64,000 nucleotides of DNA from Diabrotica undecimpunctata (Eukaryota; Arthropoda; Insecta; Coleoptera; Chrysomelidae). The position numbers and the translations under genes were made by a program. The stretch lies in NCBI RefSeq assembly GCF_040954645.1, contig NC_092811.1, forward strand, positions 84,143,063-84,207,062. The letters run 5' to 3'. The number at the start of each line of letters is the position of its first letter. Position 1 is the stretch's first letter. Positions 21,219-33,797 of the stretch are shown here, piece by piece. Under the pieces are notes generated by a model, which saw nothing but the letters and a program-made list of their open reading frames with translations, did no database searches and was not told the origin of the DNA.

Positions 21219-22180
21219 CAGATTTAGCCAAACGGCTCACACTCCCTCTAGTCACTCATCCCAGATACCTTGGGTGTCAAAGGGATTGAGCTCTGGTGGG
21301 ACTCTCTCCGTGTTATCGAGCCCTAGGTGACTTAGTTTGCTGGAGTATGTCCCAAAAATTTTGGTACACATCTGGACGTAACGAGGAGTACAGCTTTCTG
21401 CATGGCCTTATAAAGACCTCTATACTTGGCGATTTTTTCCTTGTATTTAACGCGCAAATTATTGCTGTTACGCTGTTAGGTATAGATAGATCTGGTCTAT
21501 TATGTGCCACTGTTTCGTCTGTGAGCACAGTGCGGTCCCCAGTATAGCTTGTAGTTCAGTACTTGTACTTGAGTCATTCTCAAGTATACTTTCAGGACGT
21601 ATTGATAATATGGGAGATGGTTTGTTTGGAGAAATCCCAGTTTGATGGCTATCTCTTCATGAAGGATCTTTCCTACTGAGTCGTGTCTTTCCTTATATTC
21701 AGTTGCAGCAAATGCCTGGCAGTCCGCGGTAAGATGTTGGATGGTTTATTGAGCTTAAAATCCATATCGGCATTTGTCATTTTGGACCTGAGGGTCATTG
21801 ACAATATATTTCAGATAATTTTTGGTTGGTTTAACCTGATCCTGAATGGCGAGTAATGAACCTTTTGTTTCAGGGAACATCTTTCCTGATGTCAACAAAT
21901 AGTTCGACGCTATATTGTCGACATTATCTTGACTGACTTCATTGGGATGGTGCCCGTGCAGAGGTTTACCTATTCAGTTGCGGATTTTTTCGTCCTTATT
22001 AAGATGGTTTATGCGCATTTCTGGTTCCCTCAGTTTGATCGGTGTTATATCATCTACTGCACAAATTATGCGATGTAGAATATATGTCTCAGCCTGCTCG
22101 TGAAAATAAGTTCTTAAATTAGTAATTTGTTTTTCTAGTTGCTCACTTATATCCATAAGTCCTCGTCCTCTTAAACTATT
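21219..22180 (-). mobile_element. R4/Dong-like LINE, 5'-truncated copy 3 with internal deletions
   Basis: On the - strand this matches the 3' part of the element at 22473-26350, from the MDI(S/D)EQL(E/D)KQITNLRTYF region to the 3' UTR that ends GGCTAAATCTGG. About 135 bases of the endonuclease region are deleted near 21412, and smaller losses occur elsewhere. It keeps VAHNRPDL, the endonuclease motif with its aspartate. Confidence 0.85.
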
Positions 22181-22186
22181 AATAAC

Positions 22187-22462
22187 CCAGATTTAGCCAT
22201 ACGGCTCACACTCCCTGTAAGGGAAAAATTTACTCAACCCAGATACCTACGGTATCAAAAGGATTGAGCTCTGGTGGGACTCTCTCCGTGTTATCGAGCC
22301 CTAGGTGACTTAGTTTGCTGGAGTATGTCCCAAAAATTTTCGTACACATCTGGACGTAACGAGGAGTACAGCTTTCTACATGGCCTTATAAAGATGTTCA
22401 TTTAGACCCAGCTGTTTTATGTTCGCTAGGAGGTTTTTGGGAATAACACCAGTAGTAGATAG
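22187..22462 (-). mobile_element. R4/Dong-like LINE, 5'-truncated copy 2 (tail only)
   Basis: Only the last 276 bases are present: the end of the coding region and the 3' UTR ending GGCTAAATCTGG. On the - strand it is followed by GTTATTAATAG. Upstream it stops at CTATCTACTACTGG, a point where the full copy has internal TATT. TAA-type trinucleotides separate it from its neighbours on both sides. Confidence 0.88.
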
Positions 22463-22472
22463 TTATTATTAT

Positions 22473-25400
22473 CCAGATTTAGCCATACGGCTCACACTCC
22501 CTCTAAGGGGAAAATTCACTCATCCCAGATACCTACGGTATTAAAAGGATTGAGCTCTGGTGGGACTCTTTCCGTGTTATCGAGCCCTAGGTGACTTGGT
22601 TTGCTGGAGTATCTCCCAAAAATTTTCGTACACATCTGGACGTCGCGAGGAGTACAGCTTTCTGCATGACCTTATAAAGATGTTCATTTAGACCCAGCTG
22701 TTTGATGTTCGCTAGGAGTTTCTTGGGAATAACACCAGTAGTAGATAGAATAATAGGTACTGTCTGGGTACTTTCCATTCTCCATTGTCTCCTGATTTGT
22801 ATTTCTAGATCTCTATACTTGGCGATCTTTTCGTTGTATTTAACACGCAAATTATTGGTGTTAGGTATCGCCACATCAATAAGTGTTGTTTGCCTGGTAA
22901 GTTTATTAACTAGTATAAGATTCGGTCTATTATGGGCCACTGGTTGGTCTGTCAGCACAGTGCGGTCCCAGTATAGCTTGTAGTTGTCATTTTCAAGCAT
23001 TCTATCAGGGACGTATTGATAATAAGGAAGATGGTTGGTTTGGAGAAGTCCCAGTTTGTCAGCTAGTTCTTGGTGGATAATCTTTCCTACTGAGTCATGG
23101 CGTTCTTTATAACCAGTACCGACAAATGCCTGGCAGCCACCCGTAAGATGTTGGATGGTTTCTTAGGCTTGGCATCCATATCGGAATTTGTCATTTTGGA
23201 CTTGAGGATCTTTAACAATATATTTCAGGTAATTTTTAGTTGGAATAACCTGATCCTGGATGGCAAGTAGGAAACCCTCAGTCTCGGGAAACATCTTTCC
23301 TGATGTCAACCAATAATTCGACGCTGTATTGTCGACATATTCTTGGCTGATCTCATTGAGATTTCGCCCATGCAGAGGTTTACTCATCCAGGTGCGCATT
23401 TTTTCTTGCTGAGTCAGGTGGTTTATGCGCATTTCTTGTTCCCTCAGTTTAAGCGGCGTCGTATCATCTACTGCGCAAATTGCTCGATGTAAAGTAGATG
23501 TCTCAGCCTGTACCTGAAAATAAGTTCTTAAATTAGTAATTTGTTTATCCAATTGCTCATCTATATCCATAAGTCCCCTTCCCCCTTGATACCGCGGTAA
23601 TGTTGTTCTCTCTACTGCACTGCGTGGATGATGTTTTTGCGCCTTTGTGAGAAGTGTTCTTACTTTCCGCTGAATACTCTCTATATCCGTTTTTGACCAC
23701 TTTATAATACCAAATGAATAGCTCAACGCGGAACAGGCGTGCGTATTTAATGCCTTAAACAAATTTCTACTATTAAAATATGACCGATTTAGTTGTCTTA
23801 CTCTTCGCACGAACTCCGAAGTTAGTTCAGTTTTCATTTGTTTATGGTCAATTTTCCGCGCTTGTTTTACTCCGAGATATTTGTACATATCATTTTCACC
23901 CATTGCCTCGATGTTTTGGCCATCTTGCATATCAAAACCTCCGGGCTGAACCTTCCCTCTGACTATATTTAGTATACGGCACTTGTCTAGTCCAAAATGC
24001 ATATTGATATCATTTGAGAAATTTTCTACAGTTTTTAGCATCTCATCTAGGTGGTTTCGAGTGGAAGCCATTAATTTTAAATCATCCATATACAACAGAT
24101 GATTAAGCTTCGCTACAACAGTGTTGTTATTTTTGATGCTAAATCCTGAATCAGTAGAGTTTAGCAGCTGAGATAGTGGGTTCATCGCTAGGCAGAACCA
24201 AAGTGGACTCAACGAGTCCCCCTGGAAAAGGCCCCGGTTAATAGGGATATCTTCAGTTTCGATATTAATTTCACTAGGTATTTGAAGGTGAATTTTAGTC
24301 TTCCACTCTGCCATTATATGCTTCAAAAAGGTCACGAGATTATCATCGACTTTATATATTTTCAATATATCTATAAGCCATTCATGCGGCACTGAATCAA
24401 AAGCCTTCTTGTAGTCAATGAAGGCAGTAAAAAGGTTTCTTTTTTTGTCGATAATAAGTTGTTCTTTGCTGCCCATGGAGCCCTTAGCGCATCCTTTCTG
24501 TTGAGGCTCTATGATATTGTTTAGAGCACAGTGTTGGTAGATACGCCGGGCCACACAGGATGTGACCAATTTGTACAAAGTTGGAAGACAAGTAATTGGG
24601 CGGTACTTGGCTGGATCTTGGGTGTTATTTTGATCCTTCGGTATTAGATAAGTGGTTCCCTGAGTAAGAAATTATGGTATTTCCTGTGAGTTAGAAATAA
24701 TATTATTAATAAATACTGTTAAAAGCTCATGATCACTCCAAAACTTTTAAGCCAGAAGTTTTGAACTCCGTCTGGTCCAGGAGATTTATAGTTATGAAGC
24801 TCTTTGATAATGTTCGAGACTTCTTCAGTGGTGAAATGTTCATAGGGAATATTACTGTAGCGTTGACAGTTGTTCGTCGTTTCTGCAATCCAACCAGCAT
24901 TGTTGTTATGAGTAGCTGGCGTCGAAAGTTGGTTTCCCCAAAACTCATGAATTTCTTCTTGGCTTGGGTAGGATTTATTATTTGCATTTTCTACAGTGGA
25001 ATTGAGTTTCCTATAGAAAGCCTTCTCTGCTTGCTCAAAAAGTATATTGTCACATTTCCGGTTGTTACTAACCTTGTATCTCCTCAGGCGGCCTGAGTAA
25101 ACAGATAGTTTTTGTTTTAATGTGTCCAGGCATTGTTGAGGTGTGTTGTTTTCTGGATCATGTCGTGAGTGTCTTAGAGTGTTAAACAATATTTCTTCAG
25201 CTCTTTTGATGATTTTTCTACTTCTTACTCCTCTTATGTATTCTGTTATTTGTCCAATGTCCCTACGCAGTAATTCAATCTTCCCCAGCAGTCGTTTTTC
25301 CCAGGGTGCTATTCTGTTACCAGTCCTTCCGATGTTGGTACCCCGTCGTGTTCTGATCTTAATGCCCATAACATTAGCAATTGCTGTTGCTGCACAGTAA

Positions 25401-26350
25401 ATCAGCGTATGCAAATATTCTAATGTGTGGGCTTCTGTGATATAATTGGGTAGGACTTCAGTATTCACAATTTGTAACAGAGCTCCTAGTTTCTTAGAAG
25501 AGTTTATTTTTGGTAGCGGTGGTCTGCTAAGTGCGTTTGTTCCACTAAACTCTCGTACAGCGCGTGCCATCTCGTTTACCAGACAATCGTGCAACTCGTT
25601 ATTGTCCTGCTGTGTATTATTAGGTTGAGTTTCTTGTATAAGAGGCTCAGGAATCTGCTCATTAGGGACTTGGGCTGCAACTTGCTCTTGGTTATGGATC
25701 TCCCGTTCAATTTCGTTTCTGATAATGTCGCGTCTAGTCTCTGGGATAAGATTGTTTCTTAAAATTACCCGGTATTGGTCTGCTACTCTTTGTTCAGATA
25801 CTTGGATTTCTGGATACTCCCTGCAAAATTCGGCATACAGTTGTTGTCGATAGCCGATCGTTTCTTGACCGAGGTTTGTCACCTTATAATAAAAGCGCAA
25901 AATATTTTCGTTTATGGACACAGTCCATTTCATGCGCTGCCTCGGTCGTCCCGCTTGAGTGAGCGCCGGCTAATGTTCCAGCGCAGCACCTCCGGCGAGT
26001 GGAGCTCTTGTTGTTGTTTGGCTCATTTGTGGTTCTTCTTGTTGTTGGGATGTAGCTGATTGTATGACAGGGGCCCGCCTCCTCAACACCCTGCCACCGA
26101 CGTCCCGCATGCTGTCACGTCCAGCGCCGGCTCCAGACGTGCCCTGGCGATCCCCAGGCAGCGACCCTAAACATAAATTATTAAACTCCATTTTCATGGG
26201 TGTGCATTTTATACCTACTGCCAGGTGTCAATTTTTGTTCCACGGCAGGTATCCCTGCTACCCTCTGGGTATCGGTTCTAAGAATACCCAGAGAGCATCC
26301 CCCATTCGCGGGGGCCGCGCCTGATAGAATAACTGACAAAAACTCCCACA
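22473..26350 (-). mobile_element. R4/Dong-like non-LTR retrotransposon, nearly full length
   Basis: A single-ORF LINE of about 3.9 kb lies on the - strand. Its 3' UTR ends at 22473 next to TAATAATAA (22463-22471, read on the - strand) and its 5' end abuts a (TTA)n tract at 26353-26379, which is (TAA)n on the - strand. Dong elements of the R4 clade are known to insert into TAA repeats, so context and protein agree. The 5' region 25960-26330 is markedly more GC-rich than its surroundings. Confidence 0.88.
22587..26197 (-). pseudogene. R4/Dong-like polyprotein: RT plus restriction-like endonuclease
   Basis: The frame starts at ATG 26197 (MKMEFNNLCLGSLPGD). After a TAG at 25972 it continues with GRPRQRMKWTVSINENILRF, a basic/Myb-like N-terminal region. 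RT motifs are KSPGPDGVQNFWLK, KYRPITCLPTLYKL, FTAFIDYKKAFDSVPHEWL, INRGLFQGDSLSPLWF and LLYMDDLKLMAS (catalytic MDD). After the RT come HLTGGCQAF and the restriction-like endonuclease: YWDRTVLTDQPVAHNRPN, then IDVAIPN, and finally KFLGDTPANQVT. Breaks: a frameshift near 24735, TAA at 24672 and TAA at 23163. The usual RPD of the endonuclease reads RPN here. It is otherwise almost full length (about 1200 codons). Confidence 0.9.
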
Positions 26351-26352
26351 GG

Positions 26353-26379
26353 TTATTATTATTATTATTATTATTATTT
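26353..26379. repeat. (TTA)n microsatellite, target of the Dong-like LINE
   Basis: Nine TTA units, equal to (TAA)n on the strand of the adjoining LINE. Confidence 0.93.
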
Positions 26380-27720
26380 GCAAATTTGGATCTTTTCTAT
26401 GTTTAATTGATTTATAATGCCTTGGGCTTAATTTTGCAAAAACAAATAAATTTATTTTAATTAATATTTGATATCAGGGCTCCTTTTATCGTTTATTATA
26501 ATAAGTGGCTTCAAAGTATTCTTTAAGTAGTTCCCTTTGGGGAAAGGATGGACAATAGGAAAATAAATTGAACCAAAAAATTTTGTGATACTAAACTATT
26601 AAATAATTTATTAAAAAAGAATAAAAAAAATTATTCAAGTCAGGTAATTTTACAATTAATCAAAATCATATATCATATGCGCTAATCAGTATAATTAAAA
26701 TTACAAATTTATTAAAATTCCTATACACATTATGAATAATTGTTTGGACTGGTATTTAACTAAAAGATCTCTTCTCTGTGTTTTCTTTTTTGTTTAAATT
26801 CAATAAATTTTCTTTTAAGAAATATTACTTCTTTTAATTTTTTTATATTTGAATTAAAAGAGTATATTTATTGTGAAATGAAATCACTGATAAAATATTA
26901 ACAAAAACCGAATTAATTATGATCTAGTTATGATCGTGGTTGAAAGTCTTTGTTGATTATATGGCAAACTAACCTTTTATTTCCAAGAATTCTCTACTAG
27001 CTCCTTTTCTTGGTGGGCAAATCACCAGACTGTGATCTCAGTTGCTCGTACTCTCAGTTGCTCTACATAGGCATGCTATCTCCTCTGCTTGTCAACGTCT
27101 CTCGCACACACCATCGCCCGAACAGTCTCTCCAAAAGCTCCTGGACCAAACTTCTATCTCACAGGAATCCAATTTATTTCTAGTCGAAAGTATTTTCACT
27201 TAATCGACTAGTACCAAATATACTATACACCTGTTTGTTTATTACAGGATGTACTTTCGTTTTCCACTGCTACCAATCCCTGGGGCTCGTTCCACAGACA
27301 CAAAACACCTTTCACAATTATTAGACATTGGACAAAAACTCTGCTAACTTTTACTGTAGGATATGGAACGAAAAAAAACTTCTTTCGACGTTCAAATCAC
27401 AGTAACATTCCTTTCCTCGAATGAAACATGACTTCCTTCACTTTAATCTCTCTTTCTTCTTTTCACCAATCAGACACATATATCCTACATACATCCTACA
27501 TACCACGCCATACCTTTCGACAAATCAAATTCTGTGACTTGTCAAACATAAGCTCAATGCTATGCTAATGATATCACATAACCTTAATATTTACAAATTT
27601 TACATAAATAAGATATTTTCTTTGTTTCCAAGTTTCTACAGACAATATAGCTTATACTACTTCGGTTATTATATACTTATATATTATTAGTATACTATTA
27701 TTGTATACTTATCCCTGACC
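26380..27720. other. AT-rich region without a recognised gene
   Basis: Low-GC sequence, with a more balanced stretch at 26970-27310. No frame gives a protein I recognise, and no clear terminal repeats were found. It could contain decayed transposon DNA. Confidence 0.4.
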
Positions 27721-27724
27721 ACAA

Positions 27725-30700
27725 AAAAGAATCTACTCATAGTTAAAAAACTAATATCCATGCCGGGTTTTCCAAACCATAAAGCAAGAAAAAACTGAAA
27801 CGTTTAAATTGTGACTCAACCCTATCCGAAAAGGCAAAACAATCATATGCGAACTTTATAAAGAAACTCCACAAATATTCATAATCCCAGCAGATAACAT
27901 AATTGCTTTTCTTGAAAACTGTTACGGTAGTAGCGAGTAGCGATCCATACGCAGAAGCATTAAAATTCACACCAGACATCAAATCACTTATTTCTATGTT
28001 ATACCAAATCTATCTCAACCTTAATAAGAAATCAACCAAAAATAGACTAACTCGTCTTATAAAAAGGTGATTCTACAAAATTACCCAATCTTGACTTCTC
28101 ACGCGAAACAACTGATGATGAGTACATCTCTGACACAGACATCTCAAAACTCACAGACATCTCAAAAATCCTCTTATTAACAAATTCATAATTATTCAAT
28201 GGAACTGCTACGGATTCTATCCTCGCCTGGCATGCATATAACAACTTATTTCCGAAACCAATCCTGACTTTATTTGTTTACAAGAAACAAACTTTACAGA
28301 AAAACACAAGCCTCATCTAAAAAAGTTTGTTAGTTAACACCATATCAGAACTACACACCGACGCGCTAGCGAAGGAACATCAATTTTCGTATCAACTGAA
28401 ATTTTTCACCGTAAACTTCACCTAAACACTGCATTAGAAGCTGTTGCTATAACAGCATGGTGTCCAGAACAAATCACAATATGAAGCTTATATATATTCC
28501 TACTAATTATACATTGACAAGCACTGAATTAGAAAACCTAATATTTCAAATTTCTGGCCCATTTATTATGGTTGGAGATTTTAATGCACACAACACTATG
28601 TGAGGCTTCAAAAATACATATGGTAAAGGTAAAATAATCGAAAATATCATTAATAATACTGATATTAACTTATTAAATACAGGAAATAGTACATACTCTC
28701 ATATTCAGTCACGAAGCTCCTCGTCAATAGACCTAAGGCTTATGTGATCCCAAAATACACCCATTACTAACTTCTCATACTCTAGATAGCCTATTCGATA
28801 GCAATCATTTTCCCATTATCATTACTAACAATGCAGTCAAATCGGAATATACAAAAACGAGATGGAAAATCTCAGATGCTAATTGGGAACTCTTCAAACT
28901 AACTGTAAAAGTGCGCACATATGTACTCAAATATCAAAATAACATAGACGAAGACATAAAACAACTAAGCCATTCCATAGTTTCGTCCTCAGAGGAGTGT
29001 ATCGGCAAATACAAAATTAACCCAATAAAAAACACGTTCCCTGGTGGAATGACTCATGCAAAACAGCAATTCAAGAAAGCAAAAGAGCTTTAGACAGATT
29101 CCGAAAATCTCGCACTCTAGCTGACTCAATAGATTTCAAAAGGCTCAGAGCAAAAACGAAACGCATAATAAAAAACAGTAAGTAAACAAAAGTCATGGAA
29201 TCATTTTACCAGCTCTATTACCAAAGATACCCCACTGACTCAAGTATGGTCAAAAATAAAGAGAATAAAACATTACACATCATACAAAATCCAGCTCTCA
29301 CCATTCAGGACAAAATAATTACAGATGACCAACAAATCAGTGATATGCTTTCCCAATACTTTCTCAATAAATCAAATAATCCTACTAATCCACATAACGA
29401 AATTGATGCTACTCAAAAAACTTGCAATACTAATCATTCCATTAATATACCTTTCAGTTTCCAAGAACTAAACGATGCCATTTTTTCGACAAAAAGTTCA
29501 GCTGCAGCCCCTGACAATATTCCCTCTATCTTTTTAAAAAACCTTCACCAAAATATATACGAGAAAGTACTCCAACTGTTCAATAACATTTGGTTTTCCC
29601 AAAAATTCCCATCACTATGGAACCATTCCCTAACGATTCCTATCAAAAAAAGCGATCAATCCCTAAACACGCTAAACTCATGCAGACCAATCTCTCTCAC
29701 CTGTATATTATGTAAACTTCTAGAAAAAATGGTTAATAAAAGATTACTTTGGTACCTTGAACAAAATAAAATCCTCGACCAATTTCAATCAGGCTTCAGA
29801 CCAAATCGATGCACCATGGACAATTTTGTACTTTGCAATCAACAATTGCGACTGCGCTACACGCAACAAGACAAAACACGCAATCTCCAATCAATACTCT
29901 GAAAGGAAATTTTCTCCAAGTAGTAGACCAATAAAGCTTCTCGGCATTATTTTCGATAAAAAACTTTCCTGGAGACCACACATTCGAGAGCTTAAGGGTA
30001 GCTGCCATCAAAGAATGAATCTCCTTAAATCACTAGCTCATTATAGTTAGGGAGCCGATGAGGAAATATTACTAAAAATATATCGACCTCTTATTGAAAT
30101 ATCTATATATCTATATCTATATGAAATATCACCTTCCACTATCAAACAAAGATTCTATGAAATACTACATCAATGCAACTTCGATAAGATCCTTTACTCA
30201 GACGCATCTAAGACTGAAGAAGGTGTTGGTTGTGCTATTACAACGACTACAACCACCGTTAACTTGTTTCGACTCTCCAGCAATTGCAGTATTTATACTG
30301 CTGAACTATATGGAATACTACAAGCGGTGAAAACTCCACTCAACGATAATAAAACTATAGCAATCTATACGGACTCTCTGTCCTCCATGCAGTCCATAAG
30401 GAACGTACATTCTATCCATCCAATAGTTCAAGAAATCCGGAGTATATCTAATCGTCTTCAAACTAAGGAAATTACAGTAACAATATTGTGGGTCCCATCA
30501 CACGTTGGTATTCCAGGTAACGAAAAAGCCGATCAAGCAGCAAAACAAGCATGTTCTCTTAACGTAACAACATAAATTCAAACATCATCAGATCTAAAAA
30601 GAAAACTCAAACATAAAATAATGGACCGTTGAAATGATCGTTGGAAAAGAAGCAATACCAAGTTAAGCGTTCTACAACCAAACATTTTCTTCCACCAGCT

Positions 30701-31122
30701 CGCACCAATTAAAAGAAAGGACAAATCTATCATTCGAAGATTGAGAATAGGGCACACACGCCTTACACATGGACACCTAATGAATTCCAGTAATCAGATT
30801 TTGTGCCAATACTGCAACACCACAACTTCCATAACACATGTACTTCTTGACTGTCAACACTACCTAACGGCCAGAAGAAAATACAATCTTGGTAACAACC
30901 TAAAAGACATACTTATCTCAAACAGCAGCAACTATGAAAATGTATTAAACTTTTTAAAAAGCACAAAGTTATACAATTTAATTTAATACAAGTATTATAA
31001 AAAATGTATTGTAACTAATTTGTACCCAATGTAAAGTATTAACCATGTAAACATGAATGTAAATGGTACCTGTGTCAATGACCATTAGCTGTCGAGACAC
31101 ATATTTTCGAAATAAAAAAAAA
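27725..31122 (+). mobile_element. Second I-like LINE, heavily decayed
   Basis: In order on the + strand: traces of an ORF1 C-terminal region (27780-28190), an endonuclease (28200-28830), RT N-terminal half, a large deletion, RT thumb, RNase H, a zinc-knuckle tail, and a poly-A at 31112-31121. It differs in sequence from the LINE at 14990-20166 but has the same domain plan. Confidence 0.8.
28195..30983 (+). pseudogene. LINE ORF2: endonuclease, partial RT, RNase H
   Basis: The endonuclease start reads NPDFICLQETNF and later FIMVGDFNAHNTM with a TGA where tryptophan is expected. RT recognisable blocks are SSAAAPDNIPSIFLKN, CRPISLTCILCKLLEKMVNK and FQSGFRPNRCTMDN. The segment with the catalytic YADD is deleted: the frame jumps at about 29900 to RPIKLLGIIFDKKLSWRPHI. 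RNase H then gives LYSDASKTEEGVGCAI, SSNCSIYTAELYGILQA, IYTDSLSSMQSI and ILWVPSHVGIPGNEKADQAA. The tail has CQYCNTTTSITHVLLDCQHY. Many stops and frameshifts; it cannot be active. Confidence 0.87.
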
Positions 31123-31518
31123 ATTAACTCCTATTACGTATCACAAGCAGGTAAATTAAGAACGACTTAATGTACATTTTATCTAATCTCTGCATATAAA
31201 AGATGAAAAATAATTCAGAGAAGTGTATTTACTTGTTACACAGATAGTTAGATATGTTCTAACTAATATTTGCGGTAGGTAATTCGTGTTTATACATATT
31301 CTTTGCACTACAAATAAATATTGTTTTATACAAATAAACTTCTGGGAACAAAATTGCTGCATTATAAATACAATAATGTAAATAAAATTAAATCGTCCTT
31401 AAAGCGTCCTTTTTATAGATCACTGAAAATTTTATTTTTTTTTTCAAACCTTAAAATTTGTTTAAATTTAAAGAAAAAATTCCCGTAGATATTTTAGGCT
31501 GTAGTAAACTGAATTATA

Positions 31519-31560
31519 ATTTTTATTGAAAGGATATTTTCAATATCCTTTCAATAAAAA
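31519..31560. repeat. Perfect 19-bp hairpin
   Basis: TTTTTATTGAAAGGATATT and its exact complement are separated by TTC. It lies in 31123-31750, an AT-rich stretch with no gene that I can see. Confidence 0.85.
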
Positions 31561-31752
31561 AATATAAACATCGGACAAATTTGCTGACTTGGTTTACATT
31601 TACACATTATTTAATAATAAGAGATTCACATCAACCCTTTTTTATCGGTTACAGGATTGTTGTTGATTAACGTTTATTCTAAACTATATTTATGAGTAAG
31701 TCTCGAAAATATAAATTATTGAATCCTCATTAGAAGTTTTATGTTACTGATC

Positions 31753-31787
31753 TATAAATAGGACACTGGTACTTAGCGTTATCAAAA
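31753..31787 (+). promoter_or_regulatory. Possible TATA/initiator core promoter
   Basis: TATAAATA at 31753-31760 lies 31 bases upstream of the A in a TCA initiator-like triplet (31784), the spacing expected of an RNA polymerase II promoter. A TTCAGTT motif follows at about 31803. The downstream transcript would enter the 78-codon ORF at 31901. In AT-rich DNA this can arise by chance. Confidence 0.3.
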
Positions 31788-31900
31788 TGTAGTATTTCAG
31801 TATTCAGTTGAATGTGAATCTGTGCGCAAGTCTTGTGCAATTTGTACAATTTTTGCCGGAGTAACTAATATTTTAACGAATATTATTTTGCAATTTATAA

Positions 31901-32137
31901 ATGGAAGGCTTATTCGATTCGGCTACAAATTTTGGGTTCTTTGTGGAAATAGTGCATGCTATTATAATTTTGACTTTTATAGTGGTAAAACAATCGACAA
32001 AAATAATCGTGAATATTTTTAATAGGATTAAAGTAGTACTTAATATGTTGGATTACATTTCTGAGCCTGCAGACCACTGGTTATTTTTTAATAATTTTTT
32101 TAGACAGAGATTTTTTATTTCATGTACAAAAATGTGA
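31901..32137 (+). CDS. Hypothetical small membrane-like ORF
   Basis: An ATG-initiated frame of 78 codons. Residues about 12-30 (FGFFVEIVHAIIILTFIVV) are hydrophobic enough for one membrane segment. The rest is Phe/Asn-rich and basic, ending RQRFFISCTKM. I do not recognise a family. A possible promoter lies 115 bases upstream. It may be a chance ORF. Bases 32138-32570 show nothing else. Confidence 0.25.
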   Translation: MEGLFDSATNFGFFVEIVHAIIILTFIVVKQSTKIIVNIFNRIKVVLNMLDYISEPADHWLFFNNFFRQRFFISCTKM

Positions 32138-32570
32138 ATTGCAAACAACAGGAGACTTTCGGAAAATTAGATTAGCGAAATGTCCTATACAAGACAAAAA
32201 AACTCTTGGTAAAGAAACTCGTCGATCATATAATTCTTGATTTTATGTAAATGAAGAAATACTTTTTGTAGACTAGAACGATAATAAGTATGTAGCTATA
32301 GCAGAATAGCTTTAAGTATATAATACATTCATAGGAGTCCTGGATCTCTACTACTGGTTTGATGAAAAATACTCTACTAAAATTAGAGCTTAGAAGTGAT
32401 ATTGGCCAATATTCACAGGATTGTTGTGATTGATATGGTATTAGTAAATTCATGGCTTCTCTAAAAACGTGTCAATAAGTCAAATATGACTATTAGATTT
32501 TCGTCGATCTGTAGGAGTTCTCGATCTAAACTTGACTCTTAGTATAAAAAGTATAAAGTATAGTAGGAAG

Positions 32571-32578
32571 ATCTAGAA
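32571..32578. repeat. 8-bp target-site duplication of the hAT element, left
   Basis: ATCTAGAA, identical to 36038-36045. Confidence 0.9.
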
Positions 32579-32886
32579 CAGGGGTCGGCAACACGTCGAT
32601 CGCGATCGGCCAGTCGATCTTATCCTTAGTTCGAGTCGCTCCTCGTGCGAATCGAATAAAATAAAAAATATAACATATATAAAGTAGATAGATAGACACT
32701 TGAATTATCCGAAATTATCCAAAAAATTGTTCAATACGAAAATTATCCGATAGTCCACGAAATTATCCGAAAATCGGATAATTATCCGGACATTGGCAAC
32801 ACTGGCCGATGACCCTGGCCGTCTCGATTCGATATCGCTAAAACGTGCCGGGCTGAAAATACTTATCTTTACCAGAGTTGCGCAAT

Positions 32887-33797
32887 CAGTGATGCCACTC
32901 CTCACGATTTATCGTGAGATCACGAATTTAAGACAAATCTCACGATCTCACGATTGACGTCTTATATCTTACGATTTTTAAAATTTTTAGGCTGTTACTA
33001 AATCTCAAGATGAATAATGCCTACCTAATAAAATGTATACGAGAAAATCAGCGTTTTTAAAGTGCTCTTAGATTGTCACCTTGAAATTTTCATAAATCGA
33101 CTGTATTTTTACTTAAAAGTGCTTGCACGACTCCAAATAATATACACAAAATAATATAAACAAAGCTTAAAAGGTTATTTATTGCTTTGAAAGTGTAAAT
33201 ATCGGTCCATAAACAACTGAAGTTTATAGCCGGAATTTTGTAGTAAAGGATCAACAGACCAAAATGATTTCAGTGTGTGTTTGAGATATGAAACAAATCG
33301 GCAATTTTATATAACAATGACTTGTATTTCATCTTCAATAACTTTGAAATCCTACAAGTGCCGATAAAATGTTAAATCCTCAGAAAACAAAGTTAGATTT
33401 ATGTATAATATATTATACTTAATATTCTTGGGTAAAATAGGTTAATAATTTTCATTGAAGTTTAAACCATAAAGAATGTTTATAATCATTGCCTAATATT
33501 GAATCGATAAATCCATAGCTTGCAGTATATAGGTAGGTAGGTAATTTCTTAAAATTATATCTGATACTGGTGGTTTCCCTAAAATAGGCCCTTTTTTATT
33601 ACACTAATTTTTAAATATGTACTTATATACTAATTAATATATAACAATATAACGTATTTAAAATAGTTTTGTATAATTATATATCATTTAAAAACTCCCA
33701 TTTCCTTCAAAATTCAACTGTAGCGAAGTCTCACGATTTCTTACGATTTATTTCTTCCAATCTCAAGATTTCTCTTCGACTTCATGTGGCATCACTG
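32887..33797. mobile_element. hAT-type MITE nested in the hAT element
   Basis: The 12-bp termini CAGTGATGCCAC and GTGGCATCACTG are flanked by the perfect 8-bp duplication TGCGCAAT (32879-32886 and 33798-33805). Subterminal TCACGAT motifs are repeated near both ends (around 32905-32955 and 33730-33755). It has no coding capacity. The 911-bp insertion postdates the host hAT. Confidence 0.92.

Noticed and set aside
22702..26324. Several + strand ORFs of 60-111 codons
   Set aside because: All are antisense to the Dong-like polyprotein and show no domain.
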